This document shows positions 44,894 to 58,030 of a stretch of 64,000 bases of DNA, piece by piece (position 1 is the stretch's first letter; each line of letters starts with the position of its first letter). The stretch comes from Gracilariopsis chorda (Eukaryota > Rhodophyta > Florideophyceae > Gracilariales > Gracilariaceae): the NCBI GenBank assembly GCA_003194525.1, contig NBIV01000002.1, forward strand, positions 310,001 to 374,000, given 5' to 3'. A program made the translations under genes and the position numbers. The notes beneath the pieces were generated by a model. It did no database searches and was not told the DNA's origin. It worked only from the letters and a program-made list of their open reading frames with translations.

Positions 44894-47800
44894 TTCAAAA
44901 AGAAAGAGATGAGCATGTTGATTTACTGGTATGATGAAAGATGTGGTGACAAACGTCGTGGATTTTGCATGCGATCACAAAGGCATCAGTGCTTTGGTTC
45001 CATTGGTCAGTTCTGCTTAGCGACCCCTGTAAAAGGCTAGCTAAAAATTCTGCCTATGGCGAAATTTTTAGGGTTCCAAAATTCTATATCGTTGTCGTTA
45101 CGGTTGACGATGCACCGCTGGACAAGGAAAGTTTCGTGAAGGCGCTATAGCGCTCGCTTTAAATTTCAATTTCCACCGTTTTGACGTTTTAATGCTTCCC
45201 AGTATAGATGCTTTTATTCCATGAGAATGGCATGAGAAATATCTTCAAACACATGAGGTCGGAGGTTGTGAAGATATATCTGCGAGGTGAAGAGGTCTGG
45301 AGGACCCCTACACAGCGGAGGTGACGCTCTGTAGTCGCAAACAGGAGTTTACCGCTCTGCAGAGGAGGAAGCGGTTTGGCTCCATGAGCACAACCATCAC
45401 CGCAGCGTCGCAGCCACTCTTTCATCACCCCACTATAATTATTTTGGAGTATGTTGTTATAAATTGTGAAGTTCTGCGTTTAAATTGCACTGTTTGGTGT
45501 TTTGATGGATTGTTTGATTTGTATGGGTCAGTTAACTACTCTTTCTGTAGGCGCCCTCCGGGCAACTAATGAAATTTTGTATACAATAAAGAGTTCGTGT
45601 AAGACGCAGTCCCGTAAGTTGTATCCATTTTAATGGTGGTAGGTTTAGAGCAAATGCATCTTCCAACAGAAGTTGGAAGCTGGGAATTTGAGATTTGGCC
45701 CACGAAAAACATCATTGCACTACATGATTTCGGCTAGAAATAGTATCACATGTAACGATTCACATTCAACAAAACTGGTAATCTCGTACAATCTCTCACA
45801 TTGGGGGTAGAGTGGACCAAGATGGCGATATGGTTAGAAATACCGTATTGTGAACGAAGATAATGAAACTCCTGCGTTAATTGATCCGGACAGATCCGGT
45901 TGAGCCCTCTATGTGGAAAAACGAGTGACGCCTTCAAAAATTTTGTCAGCAATCTTGTTTTCAGATGGTGATTGGTGAAGTTCGTTCCTTGTTCCTTCAA
46001 TGGTTTTTGACTGGGAATGAACAAGTGTGTATTTAAAAATTCAAACTATGGACAGCACTTGAAACCACGATGGGTAAACCTAAACATTAACAAAATGGAG
46101 ATAATTTGAAATAACATTTCAAATTATCTCTATCGTAACATTATAACTCGCATGAAAGCTTGAAGTATTAGGATGGTCATTTTCAATGGATCTCGAGAAC
46201 AGGAAAATATGCCGACTGTAAATCAGTTTTAAGCTCATCCATTTGGGGTGGTGTGATCGCTGATTTAGGGGCGATGGGAGTAAATATTAATACAAGTTTT
46301 CTTCTCCTTTACTGTGGTCAACACCTTTCTATCACTGGGCTGAGGGAGAAATTTCAGAAAAAACCTTTGTCTGTTCAGGAAAGCCATTAGGACAGTTCAA
46401 ATGAATTATTTCTTAAAAAGAGTGAAAACGCGATGCGTTGAAACTAAGGAACGGGAGTAGATTTGCGGCTTGAAATCTATGTGAAATACTTATCCAGTGC
46501 CGTTCCAGTTCTGCCTGTTTGAGTTCTATGGTTACGTACTGCCCAGTACAGAAGAATGTTATAGTGAGCACGATACTACGTGAGGAATTACATTTATTCA
46601 TACTTTGAGATATGTGCCTTACGGTATGTCATCCAACATGCACTACACATCGTGAACCATCATGAATTTGTTCAGGTAGACTTTACACTACGGCACACCA
46701 CCAGTGTCATGAGGCTTGGGACGCTCTCTGATCAGAAGCATACACTTCGTCACTGGAAACAAAATGGGAGAAACACTAGAGCGATGACCGCTCGAGAAAA
46801 GCGGCAAGGAGGTTTGCTGCCCTAGGAAGTTGTTCGCTAGTGCAACCTATGGGCAGCAAAGAAGGGAATTCGAAGGGCCGCTCTACCCTACAAACGAATT
46901 CTTTTCAGCGTATCTTGAAACCTGATACTAACACAAAAGGTCTACCGGCGGTATACGTAATCACGATCTGATACTCCATGATGCCTATCGTTGTTAGGGG
47001 TCTGGTGAGTCTATGTTGTGTGGCATATGTACAACGAACAGCCAGTCAGAGCTCATTAGCGTCAAGACTTTGCCCTGACAGACCGCCCAAAACCACTAGT
47101 TCTGTGAGTACGGTCAAAACAGCCGATAAAAGCCCGTTACCCTCACAAATACATTCCATAAATCTCCACAAATGAATAGTCACAGCAATGAACGGTGTAT
47201 TTGCCAATTTTCGGCTTTGCAAATTTCATAGCCATTATGGAGTGCATATCTTAAAAATGGCACCAAGTTCAAAACCAGGAACTGTGTTCGCCATGCATTC
47301 CTGCCGTAGACAGCTTATGCCACCCAGCCATCGTTTCCTACCTCAATCACCTACGACAACCAGCCTACCGATGTTATCATCTAGAAAAACAACACATCTA
47401 TTACTTCCCATCTTAACCGTAAACTGAGAACTCGTGTCCACATTATCTACAGCGGCAGGTCCTTGAAGGCATCTGAATCTTTCTTGAGGATATTTCGCTG
47501 TAAGATAAAAGAAAAATGCTGGTTGCTGTGATAATATGTATGTTTTAGGAGCCGTAGAAGGTTGAATTGTATATTACAAAGGTGGCAAGAACTACTGAAA
47601 GAGCGACAATGCAGAAGAAAGAAAGGGTAGCTAGCAAATAAGATGATGTGGGTGTTACGGTCGATCAGCACGGGCTACCATGTCAGACGGCAACGAGATT
47701 CTATATCAGATGAGCTCCTGCATGAGAAGTTTGACCAGAAAGAATATGTCTACAAGTGCTGTTCTTCTTAGGTAAGGAGTGGAGGTGGGTAGCATTGTAA

Positions 47801-48401
47801 AGTTATTGTTTTCAACAGAAGTAGAAGCATAGAACAGAACGAGTTGAAGTTCTTTTACAAGTTTGGGATGGCCAGAATGATCAATTGGAAAGTTTTGTGA
47901 AGCATTATTGTCACCAGCGACTCTACCAGGTCATTTTGCACATTTGTGGTGGTTTGCAACGCCTGATGTGGTGCGTCCACGGATTTGAGATGTCTGGGTG
48001 ACTGGAGATGAAGGATTTTACATAAAGCTGGGGTATGATTCGACAGAAGTCGGTCTGGTGTAGTTTGGTCCAAAGCACGTACTGATGAGCGGGTGTGTGT
48101 GTGAACTGGAGTAATACATTTGGATTTTGACGGAAAAGCGAAGAGTTATCGTTGATGGAATGTTATGATTTGAGCGTGGAAGAGGGCGCAGAGCTACATG
48201 CTGACTAAAATGGACAGTGGCGATGGGCGTAATGCTATGGGGGATCAAGCTCGAGCACATGCAAAATCGCATGTTTGCAAGACATTTCCGTTATCGATGC
48301 ATCTCTCATCAACCAAAGGCTACAAACTTCATCGATATTTGACGTAATGTCTACCATCAGCGGGCTTTTATTTTAGTACTCCACTTTATGCCATCTGTGC
48401 A
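44894..48401. other. no gene seen
   Basis: About 3.5 kb with only short unsupported ORFs (the longest plus-strand ones near 46978-47427). A perfect hairpin lies at 46098-46130. The right end of the Harbinger element and the 3' end of MULE-2 may be here but I could not place them. Confidence 0.4.
46098..46130. repeat. perfect 15-bp hairpin with a 3-nt loop
   Basis: GAGATAATTTGAAAT, loop AAC, then ATTTCAAATTATCTC. The stem has no mismatch. It is not followed by a U-rich run and no neighbouring gene explains it. Confidence 0.75.
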
Positions 48402-50607
48402 TCAGTGATTCAATTGTGTTAATGGCTCTATCAATCGTCTCATTAAGTACCTGCTCCTCTGAGTTCCACATTGGTCTGTTTTTATGGAAAATATCGCTGT
48501 TACCTCCAATGCTTTCGGCAAAGCTCCAAAGTCAGTTTCGTGACCTATGTCGACCAGAGTTGAGGTTTTGGATATTTTGGGGGGGTGAAGGTTTGATTTG
48601 TCCCGATTAGTTACACGGGGAGCGTGAAATAAATTGTTACACTGAGCGCGACTCGAGTATTCTTCACACCTCAACACATTCAATCCGGAGTCGAGAAATC
48701 TTTTCAATCCCTCAAGCGCGAGCGGTCCTGGAGTCCATGCCAGACGATGCTTATAAAATCAGAGTGTTCTACTGTCGGCAAAGGAGAGAAATGACGACAG
48801 TTCATTTCTGTTCTTGCCATCCCCGTTATGGGTGTTTGGTTGAACAGGTAAAAAGAATTGAGTGCCCTGCGTAATTTAAGCAGCTTGGTTTGTTACAATA
48901 TTCATCTGCTCTCTGCTCTATTCCACAACAAATCACATCGATGCAATGTTCTTGAGTGTATACGTCGTGGATTGTACTATCGAGTATGCATGCAAATATT
49001 GTTCCGAAGAAAATCGAGGTCCTAGTACGGAACGGAAATCTTGCATTCTCGGTAGTTGTCCTGCATACACTGTGGAGAAACTGAACATGTGCACTAATGA
49101 CAATCGATTGCTAATTGGCTTCAGACATGTGAAAAAAGCTTTGCTAGCTTCTGTCTCTTCTCCTGGTTGCTGATCACGACAGAAACATACTTGGTACTCG
49201 TGACTAGAGTTCTGGCCTTCTTCAATGTGCGCGACTGTATACAGACCAATCAATGTGTCAGAAGCATGTTCTATTCCCAGCATTGTACGGCGCGTACTAG
49301 AGATATTGTGGCTGTTGGTCACGGGAAACCGATATAATCGGTACATGGAACGCTTCTTACCCCTGATATCAAGAAAACTCTGTAAAGAGTTTGCACTGCA
49401 CTCTTGGCAGAGGGTCTGGAATTCTTTCTTGTGGAATTCCAAGGGAAGGAGTAGGAGGCCTTCGAAAGATGGGTCCTTTCATTTGCGCTAGACTACGAGT
49501 TCTAGCCTTCTTTCGCTTCTTCAATTCGAGTATTTTGGTTGGGCATGTGAAATGGGGAACAACTTGCTGTAGAATGTAGTAGCAAAATATCGAATTTACA
49601 GACTTTGAGTACCCAGTATCTTGAAAAAGGAAGCGTATAGGCATGTGAAGATTCTTGTAAATCCGTATAAGTAGACGTTGGATCGGGCGATAAAGGAATG
49701 AGAAACATCTTGGTAAAGCGCAGTCGAATGCATAGCAGTATTTACATTCAAACTCATTTCTTCATACACGAAAATTTTCACATGTACTTGAAATTCGTAT
49801 TGAATGCAAGTCATTGTTCATTTATTTGTTCCAAGCAGATCTATGGATCCTTGAGCACACCACTGTAGCATTTTTTGGCTGGGTCTTAGTCAGATGCCAT
49901 TCAGCAAGTGCCAAGAAACTATTTGGCATGATCTTTTGCACCGCAGCCATCAAGGCCGCATCTTGATCCACTGCAACCATCCGCGGGGAACCCAGGACGA
50001 CCGAAAAGAACTTTTGGAGCATCTTCCTGAAGCTTTCTTCCCTCGCTGATGGTACGAATCCTATACAAAAAGTAACCAACTGACTCTTGTGGGTGCTGCC
50101 AATAATATAAAACAATAGTAGCGAAATCTGTTGGGAATTGACTTACAGTCAATTCAAACACCTGAAATGACACCATAGTTTTCATGGACTTAAATCAACT
50201 CTTCTAAGGCCCATGCAATAAAATGAATTCTATTACTGCCTTTGATTGCAAAGAAAACTCGATGAAGAGGTTTTCTTTTTGTAGACTACATAAAGACTCG
50301 CAAAGAAGAAAAAACTCTTCATCTTTTAGGTTTCTTTTTTCCCTCATATACTTTAGATGCTGTCGTAATGTTTCTCTATCAATCTTTATGTCATATCTGT
50401 TCTAAAGGAACTTCAGGACATTTTTGTGCCCCATTTTCAAAATGGTATGCGCTCTCTTGGCTTCCTCCTGTGCAGGAGGGGGCAGAAGATTCTTTAACAG
50501 CCTTTCCTTTGGTTTATGATTGTGGCTAGCTATAATGAAATTATAGGCGTAGCGCCAAACCGCATTTTTTTCAACATTCGTGTCCCTTTCATTTGATTTA
50601 TAATGAC
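48402..50607 (-). pseudogene. MULE-2 transposase, catalytic and C-terminal part (split by E4)
   Basis: The minus strand from 50607 down carries a FAR1/MULE-type transposase. Next to the E4 junction it reads YKSNERDTNVEKNAVW and ASHNHKPKERLLKNLLPP, the N-terminal region before the nuclease. The core at about 50185-49822 has FPTDFATIVL (candidate first Asp), QLVTFCIGFVPSAREESF, then VAVDQDAALMAAVQKIMPNS and ALAEWHLTKTQPKN, which match the family's 'TDqd.al..Ai..v.P......wH..kN'. A 169-codon ORF (49442-48933) and a 101-codon one (48707-48402) follow as likely C-terminal parts. Frameshifts break it in several places. The 5' part of the gene lies beyond E4 at 62641-63967. Confidence 0.65.
50603..50607. 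repeat. target-site duplication of E4, left copy
   Basis: ATGAC, identical to 62641-62645. Confidence 0.85.
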
Positions 50608-51540
50608 TGGGGTGCAACGTGAAATGCGTCGAAATCGCGATGATGTTACTCATAGGAGTGCAACGCAGGTCCCGTGACCGTTCTACCGTCTATAACTTCT
50701 AACCGTGCGAGGTAATCCCAATGGGGTGGTTTACGGTGTTAGTTTCACCTAGGAAGGTAGGAATCGAGAATGGATTGCTAGTTTAGTGAACGCGTGTGCG
50801 CGTGTGCAACAGCAGCATGCTATAGTGTTATGTTTTACTTGGATTGACCCCGTATGGTGCCTGAAACTGGCCTGGCCACGTTTGTAGACCTGAAAAGGTG
50901 TACAATACTGTATTTAACTATCATAATTTATTATGGTAGTATACCTACTTAGGTGAGCGCAACTTCGTCGTCGCGAGTACTAAGTAAAGTTCACCCGAGA
51001 CTCCGGTCATTCTTAACTTTTCAATTTGGCCTGAGGTATCCGAATCTGGAGTGGGACGTCGTTGCACCCTGTACTACTCCTTGCAGAGGGTCACCACATT
51101 CGGGTCGCTCAATTCAGCCGCTCAGTAAACATAAATATACTCTGTGTTATATTGTCGTGCAAAATTTATCTATCATGTGGTAGTGGTATGGCCCCTGTGT
51201 TGGGTAATTTGTTCGCTACATCCAGTGCATGTACACCCTCCGTCAGGTCTGTTTCTGCTTTCCGCGCGACCCACAGGGTGGTTTTCCCCCGTCCTGGGAA
51301 GGTAATTTTCACCGGGTATATTCTAAACCACAGCATCGCGTGGCACACTGGTCTCTGGTTTTACCATCTTTCTGGCTCTGGTTTCCCTTCATTACCCATC
51401 TCTGTGGTCAATCCAAAATACCTACGTAGTAACATCCGTATTATAGGTATACAGAGGGCTCTGTCACTGGTTTTGCCTCCACAGGGAGCAAGGCCCCGAC
51501 ACCTTGAGTGTGATACCCAACCTTCGGATTTTGTTGTAGA
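50608..51540 (+). repeat. 5' LTR of E4 (933 bp)
   Basis: Aligns along its whole length to 61705-62640. Starts TGGGGTGCAACG and ends TTGTTGTAGA where the 3' copy ends in CA, so its terminal CA has decayed. Confidence 0.9.
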
Positions 51541-51542
51541 AG

Positions 51543-51555
51543 TGGTCTCCTGACC
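51543..51555 (+). other. primer-binding site of E4
   Basis: TGGTCTCCTGACC two bases after the LTR; TGG fits pairing with a tRNA CCA end. The tRNA is not identified. Confidence 0.55.
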
Positions 51556-51766
51556 TAGAAAGGTTGATTTTTGCGTGCTTACTTCAACGCAAGAACCATA
51601 ATTGATCGACTCACGTGGACGTCGAAGTACTGGTGACCAGTTGGACCATCGTGTGGTGTTCGAGTGGTCTTGGTGAAGATTCGTTTTGTGTTTGGTGCTC
51701 CGTTCTTCGAATATCTCGTACTTGGGCTCTTCGGTTTTCTGAGAGGATTGGCTGGCCAATTGAGAA

Positions 51767-53685
51767 ATGCCACCACCTTCTAATTGTTCTAGTGCAGAAT
51801 CATCAGGCATTCCTCAGTCTCCTGCACCGCGTTCGCGTGTTTCTACTGTCGAGAACTCACCCACTGATGAGGTCTTTCCGGATGTTTGGAGAGCATTTTT
51901 TGTTGCTTTAGGTCCCGAAGAAGTCGCAATGGCTAATCAACCTGTGTTTGAGACACCTTCAACGGTTGTTCCGGGTGGCAATGTTGCTTCGGAGTTATCT
52001 CAGCTCGAGTCCCGCCTGGACATCGCTGCTGCTGCATATCTGGAACTCTTGCAGAGTGTAACCGAGCTTAGACGTAAGGTGAAAGAAGTCCAGGTTCGGG
52101 ATTTCTCTAAAGATCTACGTCATTTGAGACAGGACTTGAATTCCATTTTGGAACATCTTCGTACACCGAAGTCTTCTATGAAGGTTTACCAGATATTTAA
52201 TGATGAAGTTCATGAAGCGACAGTTCGAATCCACTCGCCTCTGGATATTCTTGAAGAAACAATCCGTATGGATGAAGCTGTGGACGCATGTGCTCAAGAA
52301 GAAGGTGCATCGGTTGGTTCGATCAGCCGCTCGTGCAAACGAAGTCTGCTCAAATCCAAAAAAATGGTTCGCTTCCATTCGGATTCATCAGGTTCAGATT
52401 CTGACAGTCACTCGAGTGCTTCCTATTCGGATTGATGGATTTCTGATATCGATCATGAGAGATCTTGAGCGACACGGTCCAAGGCCACGTACCACACTCA
52501 GGGAGGTATTCGCTCTCGCGAGAACGGACGGTGCCACCTTACGCTTCAAGAGCTGAAGCGCTCAAATTCTCTTTTCAAAAAACTGTTATCGTATCGATAT
52601 TATCGTCTTAAAGATTCATCGAATGATTGATCGCCACGAGGAAGCGGAAAAGTGTGGGACGATATTAAAAGAATGAGTCTCACCTTACGGAATTGCTTTA
52701 CTGGTGAAGAGCCAATCTTGGTTCTTGACGTCCTTGCGAGGTTTTTTCAGGAGTCTGATAAACTCGGGATGAGTGAGGCACAAGCGTATGTCGCTCTACC
52801 GTACTTGCTGGCCGGTATGGCTGCAGATCAGTTCAATTCTGTTCGTGGGTCTTCCCGTGCATCGGAAGGGGGGGTAACCAGTTGGCCAGAAGCCGTTTAA
52901 TACCTTCCCGGGTTCTACGCAACTGGTAGTGCTATACAGGATGCGATACTCGCCTTGCACGATACAAGGCAGAAGCCTGGAGAGACCGAAACGGTTTATT
53001 AGACTCGTTTGAATATGGCGTTAACCATTGTGCTAACTTGTATTCAGCCCAGGAACGCTGCACCATGTCGGTTGATGGTCTTGATGCTGCTACTAGAGCT
53101 TTGGTTGCTCGCCATCGTGGAGAGAAACGAAGAGTCACCTACCTCGAATTGCTTCAATTTGCCCGAGCCGAGGGAGATACTTATCGTGTTCGACATCCGT
53201 CGAGAACTGGACCGTCGAGAGCTCTTCAGGTGGAAAGATCATCATCTTCATCGCTACTGCGCAATACAACCCTACCTGGTGATAACGACAACATCCATGT
53301 TGCTGGGAGTGACCCAGACTCGTTGAGAACTACGGATCTCCTGTCAACATCGACTCCGACCGCGGATGGAGACCCCGCATGTTATGGAGGCGTTCGATTT
53401 CCGTTAGCTCCACTCGCTTATGCAAGCAACGGTACGCATCACACCCGTCCGGGTTGGAAGGACACAACACAATTTCTGGTGGACGATCGACCATCCGATG
53501 CTTCAGCCCAGCTGATATGTTTTATATGCTACCTACATGGTCATGTTGCACCCAAATGCACATTCCCCATACGGGACCGGTTGAAGATCATCGCACAGGA
53601 CGATGCTTTCACGCTGGAGGAGAAGAATCGTGTTAGGAGTGCGTCATACGAACAGCAGAAGTTTCGGCAAGCATACCTGCATTAG
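51767..53685 (+). pseudogene. gag of E4, with a CCHC zinc knuckle
   Basis: Three open pieces (51767-52435, 52652-52900, 53038-53685). The first starts MPPPSNCSSAESS, has a helical stretch (LLQSVTELRRKVKEVQVRD, LRHLRQDLNSILEHL) and a Ser/Asp-rich tail. The second has FQESDKLGMSEAQAYVALP, a capsid-like block. The third ends with CFICYLHGHVAPKC, exactly C-x2-C-x4-H-x4-C. Order and zinc knuckle support gag. Frame changes lie between the pieces. Confidence 0.75.
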
Positions 53686-53949
53686 TTGTCAGCAAACGAT
53701 GCCATTCGAGCACCTTGCCTTGGTAACCAGGTTGAAGACGGAGTACCAGCGAGTGGGGTTCAATCTAGATCCCCCGAAGTGGTCCATCTACCGAGTCCTG
53801 GGCAACCCGCTTCGAAAAACTAATCTCGAGAGTTTCTCCTTCGGGAGGGGCACCTTCTGAGCCGGAGTTGGAGACACCCGAAGCGGACCAGCCTCGTTCA
53901 CCAGCTTTTAAAATCGTTATACGGATGACAAGGGTAAGAAGTGCCTTCG

Positions 53950-54145
53950 GCCCTACCACTCTTGCCTGCAGTTGTGACGTATGTATCTTGCCTGCAGGAA
54001 AGAGTGGTAGCGCCGCCCTTCCACACTTTCTTGCAGTTGTGATGTCTGCATCGTGCCTGCAGGAAAGAGTGGTAGGGCCGGCCTACCATTCTTTCCTGCA
54101 GTTGTGACGTCTGCATCTTGCCTGCAAGAAAGAGTGATAAGGCCG
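53950..54145 (+). repeat. three tandem 65-bp units, each self-complementary
   Basis: The block around TGCAGTTGTGA recurs at 53967, 54032 and 54097, a 65-bp period. Each unit has a CTACCACTCTT-like left arm and an AAGAGTGGTAG-like right arm around TTGCCTGCA, so each can fold into a hairpin. The period is not a multiple of three, so a protein frame cannot be kept. It lies between gag and protease of E4. Confidence 0.85.
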
Positions 54146-54367
54146 GAGCTTGAGCGGTCACAAACCTGAGAATCTAACGTTTTGGTTGTCCAAAACGTTT
54201 GATTATCATTGGCGCGAAAAGTTGGCGAACCAAAAGACTCAAAAAATTAACGTGAAGCACGATTTTGGGTAGTGGCGAAGTATGCGCCAAAAAATCGAAA
54301 TCGTGCATTTTACTAATTTTTGAAGGGGGGCGAAGGTCGTTGTCGCACAAATCCTTAGTTAGTTTAG

Positions 54368-55141
54368 ATGGCAGAAAAGGACGTTGACTCATACCGGTTA
54401 CTGGTTCTACGTCGACCGTGGGTACGTTTCCGTAATCCCCGAGTCCTGTATAGAGTCTTGGTGATGGCCAAGAGAAACTGCAAAGTATATGCCGACCTTG
54501 GCGTCTCCAACCAGTTCATGATTCGACATTTGTCTGTTCGTGATACTGGAGCAGCACACAACTTGATCCACGCAGAATTGGTACCACCGACACTTCACGG
54601 TAACATGTGCCTTTGAAGTAAGATGGATGTAGCCGACGCGAATAACAACCCAATGAAGACCTGTGGGTTCATACCATTTCTCGTGAGATTGGGGACCTTT
54701 CTAGTACAACTGAACTTTGTTGTATGCCAACTGATCGCAGCACTGGTAAAATTCGGCTGTGATTTCTTTAATCGCTTTTTTGAATCTATCTGCCTTCGTG
54801 CGAAACCAGTAGAGATGGAGAACAGATCTATCTTGCCGATTGTACAGATAGTTTTGAGACGCGCTATGCCTAAGTGCATTCTCATACCCGCTGCACAGGA
54901 GGTTACCGATATAAATCCGGTCTCCGCAAAGCTTCGTATTTGCAAATCCGTTGCAATACCACCGGAGTCACAGACCCGGGTGCCAGTTGTTACCAAACAG
55001 CAACTTGTGCACGTCATTCAACCGTTACCTTCACTTTTCGACAATCTTCAACTCACACTTGCAATGGGTGTTGTCTCGTTTGAACCAGACAAACCTTTTA
55101 TGGTATTGGTTGCTAACTTTGGCCAAACCTCCAGTACTTAG
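54368..55141 (+). pseudogene. retropepsin-like protease region of E4
   Basis: The piece 54368-54616 ends with SVRDTGAAHNLIHAELVPP, the D-T-G-A active-site loop of the gypsy protease, close to the E1 sequence. The next piece (54623-55141) has AMPKCILIPAAQEVTDINPV and VAIPPESQTRVPVVTKQQL, which look like the later protease and linker. A frame change separates them. Confidence 0.65.
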
Positions 55142-55539
55142 TCAAAAACCAAGTAATTGGTTCCATTCTTCCGCACCCGGCAGCAATCGTTCCGATAAAG
55201 TTACCTGTTGCTGATGTTCTTGGTATCGCAGAACCTAAGGAGGGGGAGAGTACTGGCGAAGCTGAAATCGCGCAAGCGAAGACCGAATACTCGGAATTAG
55301 CACCAATGGAACCACAAAAGGGTATTGTACTGCTGGGTGGTAAACAGAAAGATCCTGTCGTGAAGTTGGAAAACTTGGATTTAAATCATGTCCCTGGGAC
55401 ACATCGCGAAAGATGACGATATACGCTGCGGGAATTTACATCCATGTAGGATGGCTTCCTCGAAAAAAAAGGAATAACGGAACACCGTATTGACCTTTTT
55501 CCAGATAGGAGGCCAATCGCACAACACCCATATCGGGGA

Positions 55540-56860
55540 GGGCGGAAAGCTCGGGAAGAAGAGAAACCTCATGTCGGGAAGATGCTACGAACTGGGGTGA
55601 TAGAGCCCACTCGATTATCATGGGCTTCAGCGGTCGTGGTTGTTCTGGAATCCGATGGATCTTAGCGGCTCTGTATTGATTACTGACCTCTTAGTGCAGT
55701 TACCGTAAAAGACGTTTATGAAATTCTTCCGATTGGCGAATATCTCGAATCACTTGGAAATCCTACGCTGTTCACCTCCTTAAACGCCAACCCGGGGTTA
55801 TTGACAGATTCGAACGCAAGAGATTGATCCCGATAAAACCGCATTCGTGTGTCACCAAGGATTGTTTCGGTTCAAAAGGATGCCGTTCGGGGTTAATAAT
55901 GTACCCGCTACGTTCTAACGTGCTATCGATTTATTTTTAGCTCGATTCACGTGAAAAACCTGCTCCCTATACCTGGACGATATCATGGTGTTTTCCGATA
56001 ACGCGGATGACCACCGAACCCTTTTACGGGACGTCATACGTGTACTGTGCGATGCAGGAATAGCTCTTAAGTTGAAGAAATGCCAGTTCTTTACAGATTC
56101 TATGAAATATGTTTGACACATCATTCGTCCTTTTCAACTCTCTGTGGATGAAGGTGGGGTTAAATCGCCTAAGAATGTGGAGCATGCAGTAACCCAGACG
56201 GATCTAAGATCCGTCTTTGGATATTTTAACCTATACCAACGTTTCGTACCCAGTTATGCTGACATTGCAGCTCCTCTTAACAGGCTCCTAGCCAGGGAAC
56301 AACCAGTGAACGTGGTACCTTTTGGTGACGCAGAATCTACTGCTTTCTCCAAGCTGTGAATGCTGTTAACGGACTACCAGTCTTAGCTCTTCCCAAACTT
56401 GGGCTCCCCTATGAAATGGAAACTGATGCCAGTGATAACCAGTTTGGTTATGCACTATTTCATATCACAGAAGACGGTGTGAGAATTCCCATTGGATACT
56501 GGTGGAGAAGTTTACACGTGCATGAACGTATCTAATCGGTTTCTGAGAAAGAGTGTCTTGCTGTTTATGGAGATTGACAACGCTCCGACCCTACTTCATG
56601 GTTACTCACGTTAATGTCTATACGGATCACTCGTGTCTGCATTGGCTTTTGGAGATAACCAAACCTTCTGTTCGCTTGATGCGTTGGCGCCTACGTCTAT
56701 CGCATTTCGATTTTGATATTCTATACAAAAAAAAGGATCCTCTGATGCTCACGCCCGATGCGTTACCCAAACTGGGAACCACCTCGGAAGCAGAACCGAC
56801 AGCAGACCTGCGCATACCATGCTTCATGGTTGGAGAACTACATGGAAGTGCTGGAATCAT
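55540..56860 (+). pseudogene. reverse transcriptase and RNase H of E4
   Basis: In a frame with many stops: VGKMLRTGVIEPTRLSWASA, KTAFVCHQGLFRFKRMPFGV and NNVPATF, then the intact active site SLYLDDIMVFSDNADDH, LKLKKCQFF, IIRPFQLSVDE and LRSVFGYFNLYQRFVPSYAD. RNase H follows with YEMETDASDNQFGYALF (Asp), SEKECLAVYGD (Glu) and, in the 56553-56864 ORF, VYTDHSCLHWLLEITKPS and DILYKKKDPL. At least six stops and several frame changes. The YLDD and three RNase H acidic residues are retained. Confidence 0.88.
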
Positions 56861-57079
56861 TTAGGATCATATATGTGACTACATACTGCCCAACAAAAGC
56901 TCGGAACCACCAGCTGGTTCATTTGTACCTATTGCTACGGAAGAAATGATCCGTGAACAACACTAGGACTCGATCCGCACGCACAATCGACCATGCCTAA
57001 ATGGAGGAGAGCGAATACAGTTCGTGGTAATTGATGAAAAATATATGGCTAGATTGGACGAATCTACACCACAAATTAG

Positions 57080-58030
57080 GGTACCGCACTCATTGCAACA
57101 GCGAGGCTTACATATATCCCACTATGTGAAGTTAGAAGCTCACTCTGGAGGTCGAAGGTTACAATTAATCCTCAGAAGAAACTTCTACTAGCCCTCTATG
57201 GAATTTGACTGCTATGCAGTTCGCCGTTCTTGTACGGAGTGTGCTAAGAATATCGTGAAGCTACGTAAGTATTATAAGAAGTTAACGTTATTCCCAACTC
57301 GGGCACCACTGAAATTCATCGCCACCGATATACTTGGAGATCTTATCCGAACACCTCGAAGACACAAGTTCTTACTTGTCATAAGCGATTAGTTTTCTGA
57401 ACTGGTACAGACAGTTCCGTTGAAAAAGATTACTGCTAGTGCACTGGTGCAAGATTTTGTAACTCACTGGGTTTTCGTATAAGGTCCACCCGTGAATCTG
57501 CTCTCAGTTAGTGGGGGCCAGTTCACTTCTATGTTTTTCCAGGATGTTTTTTGAATCTTGAAGATCAAGAACTTTTTCACAAAGACCTATCACACGCAAA
57601 GCAATGGGCAGTTAGAACGATTTACTCGTAAAACGCTTAACGCATTAAGATCTTGTGTGGCGAATCACCCCAAGGAATGGGACTTATACACCGATGCTAC
57701 CACGTATGCCTATAATAACCAGGTTCATGGGGTTACTTCGCTTTCACATATTGAGCTGCTCTTGTCCTTTATCCCACCACCCGTGACTATCGAGGCACAA
57801 CCGACTCTCTGGAAGTACCTTTAGCCAGGTTTATACCGTGAATCATGAAAAAGATGGCTAACAACGATAGTACCCATGGCCCGGAAAGCTATGACGAAAG
57901 CTCAGGACGCGTATGAGGGTAATTTCGATAGCAAAATTCGTAAAAATCTTCCAAAGGTTCGTACAAATTACTTTGTATTCGTACGCAAATAGTACTATAA
58001 TCATGACAAGAAACGCCGTCACAAGCTCGT
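57080..58030 (+). pseudogene. integrase of E4
   Basis: The zinc domain reads GLHISHYVKLEAHSGGRRLQ and RRSCTECAKN (H-H-C-C). The core has LKFIATDILGDLIRTP with the first Asp; the second block reads VNLLSVSGGQFTS where S-D-N-G is usual, so the second Asp is lost; TYHTQSNGQLERF has the Glu. It continues TYAYNNQVHGVTSLS and, near 57900, QDAYEGNFDSKIRKNLP and a KKRRHKL end. Stops at several points, including one before VLQDVF-like text, show decay. Confidence 0.85.

Noticed and set aside
51062-51553. ORF in the E4 5' LTR resembling one at 62160-62528
   Set aside because: The two ORFs look like conserved proteins only because they are the same LTR in two copies; no domain and no gene position.
53950-54145. 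CRISPR-like array
   Set aside because: Only three units, no distinct spacers, each unit is itself palindromic, and it is inside a eukaryotic retrotransposon.
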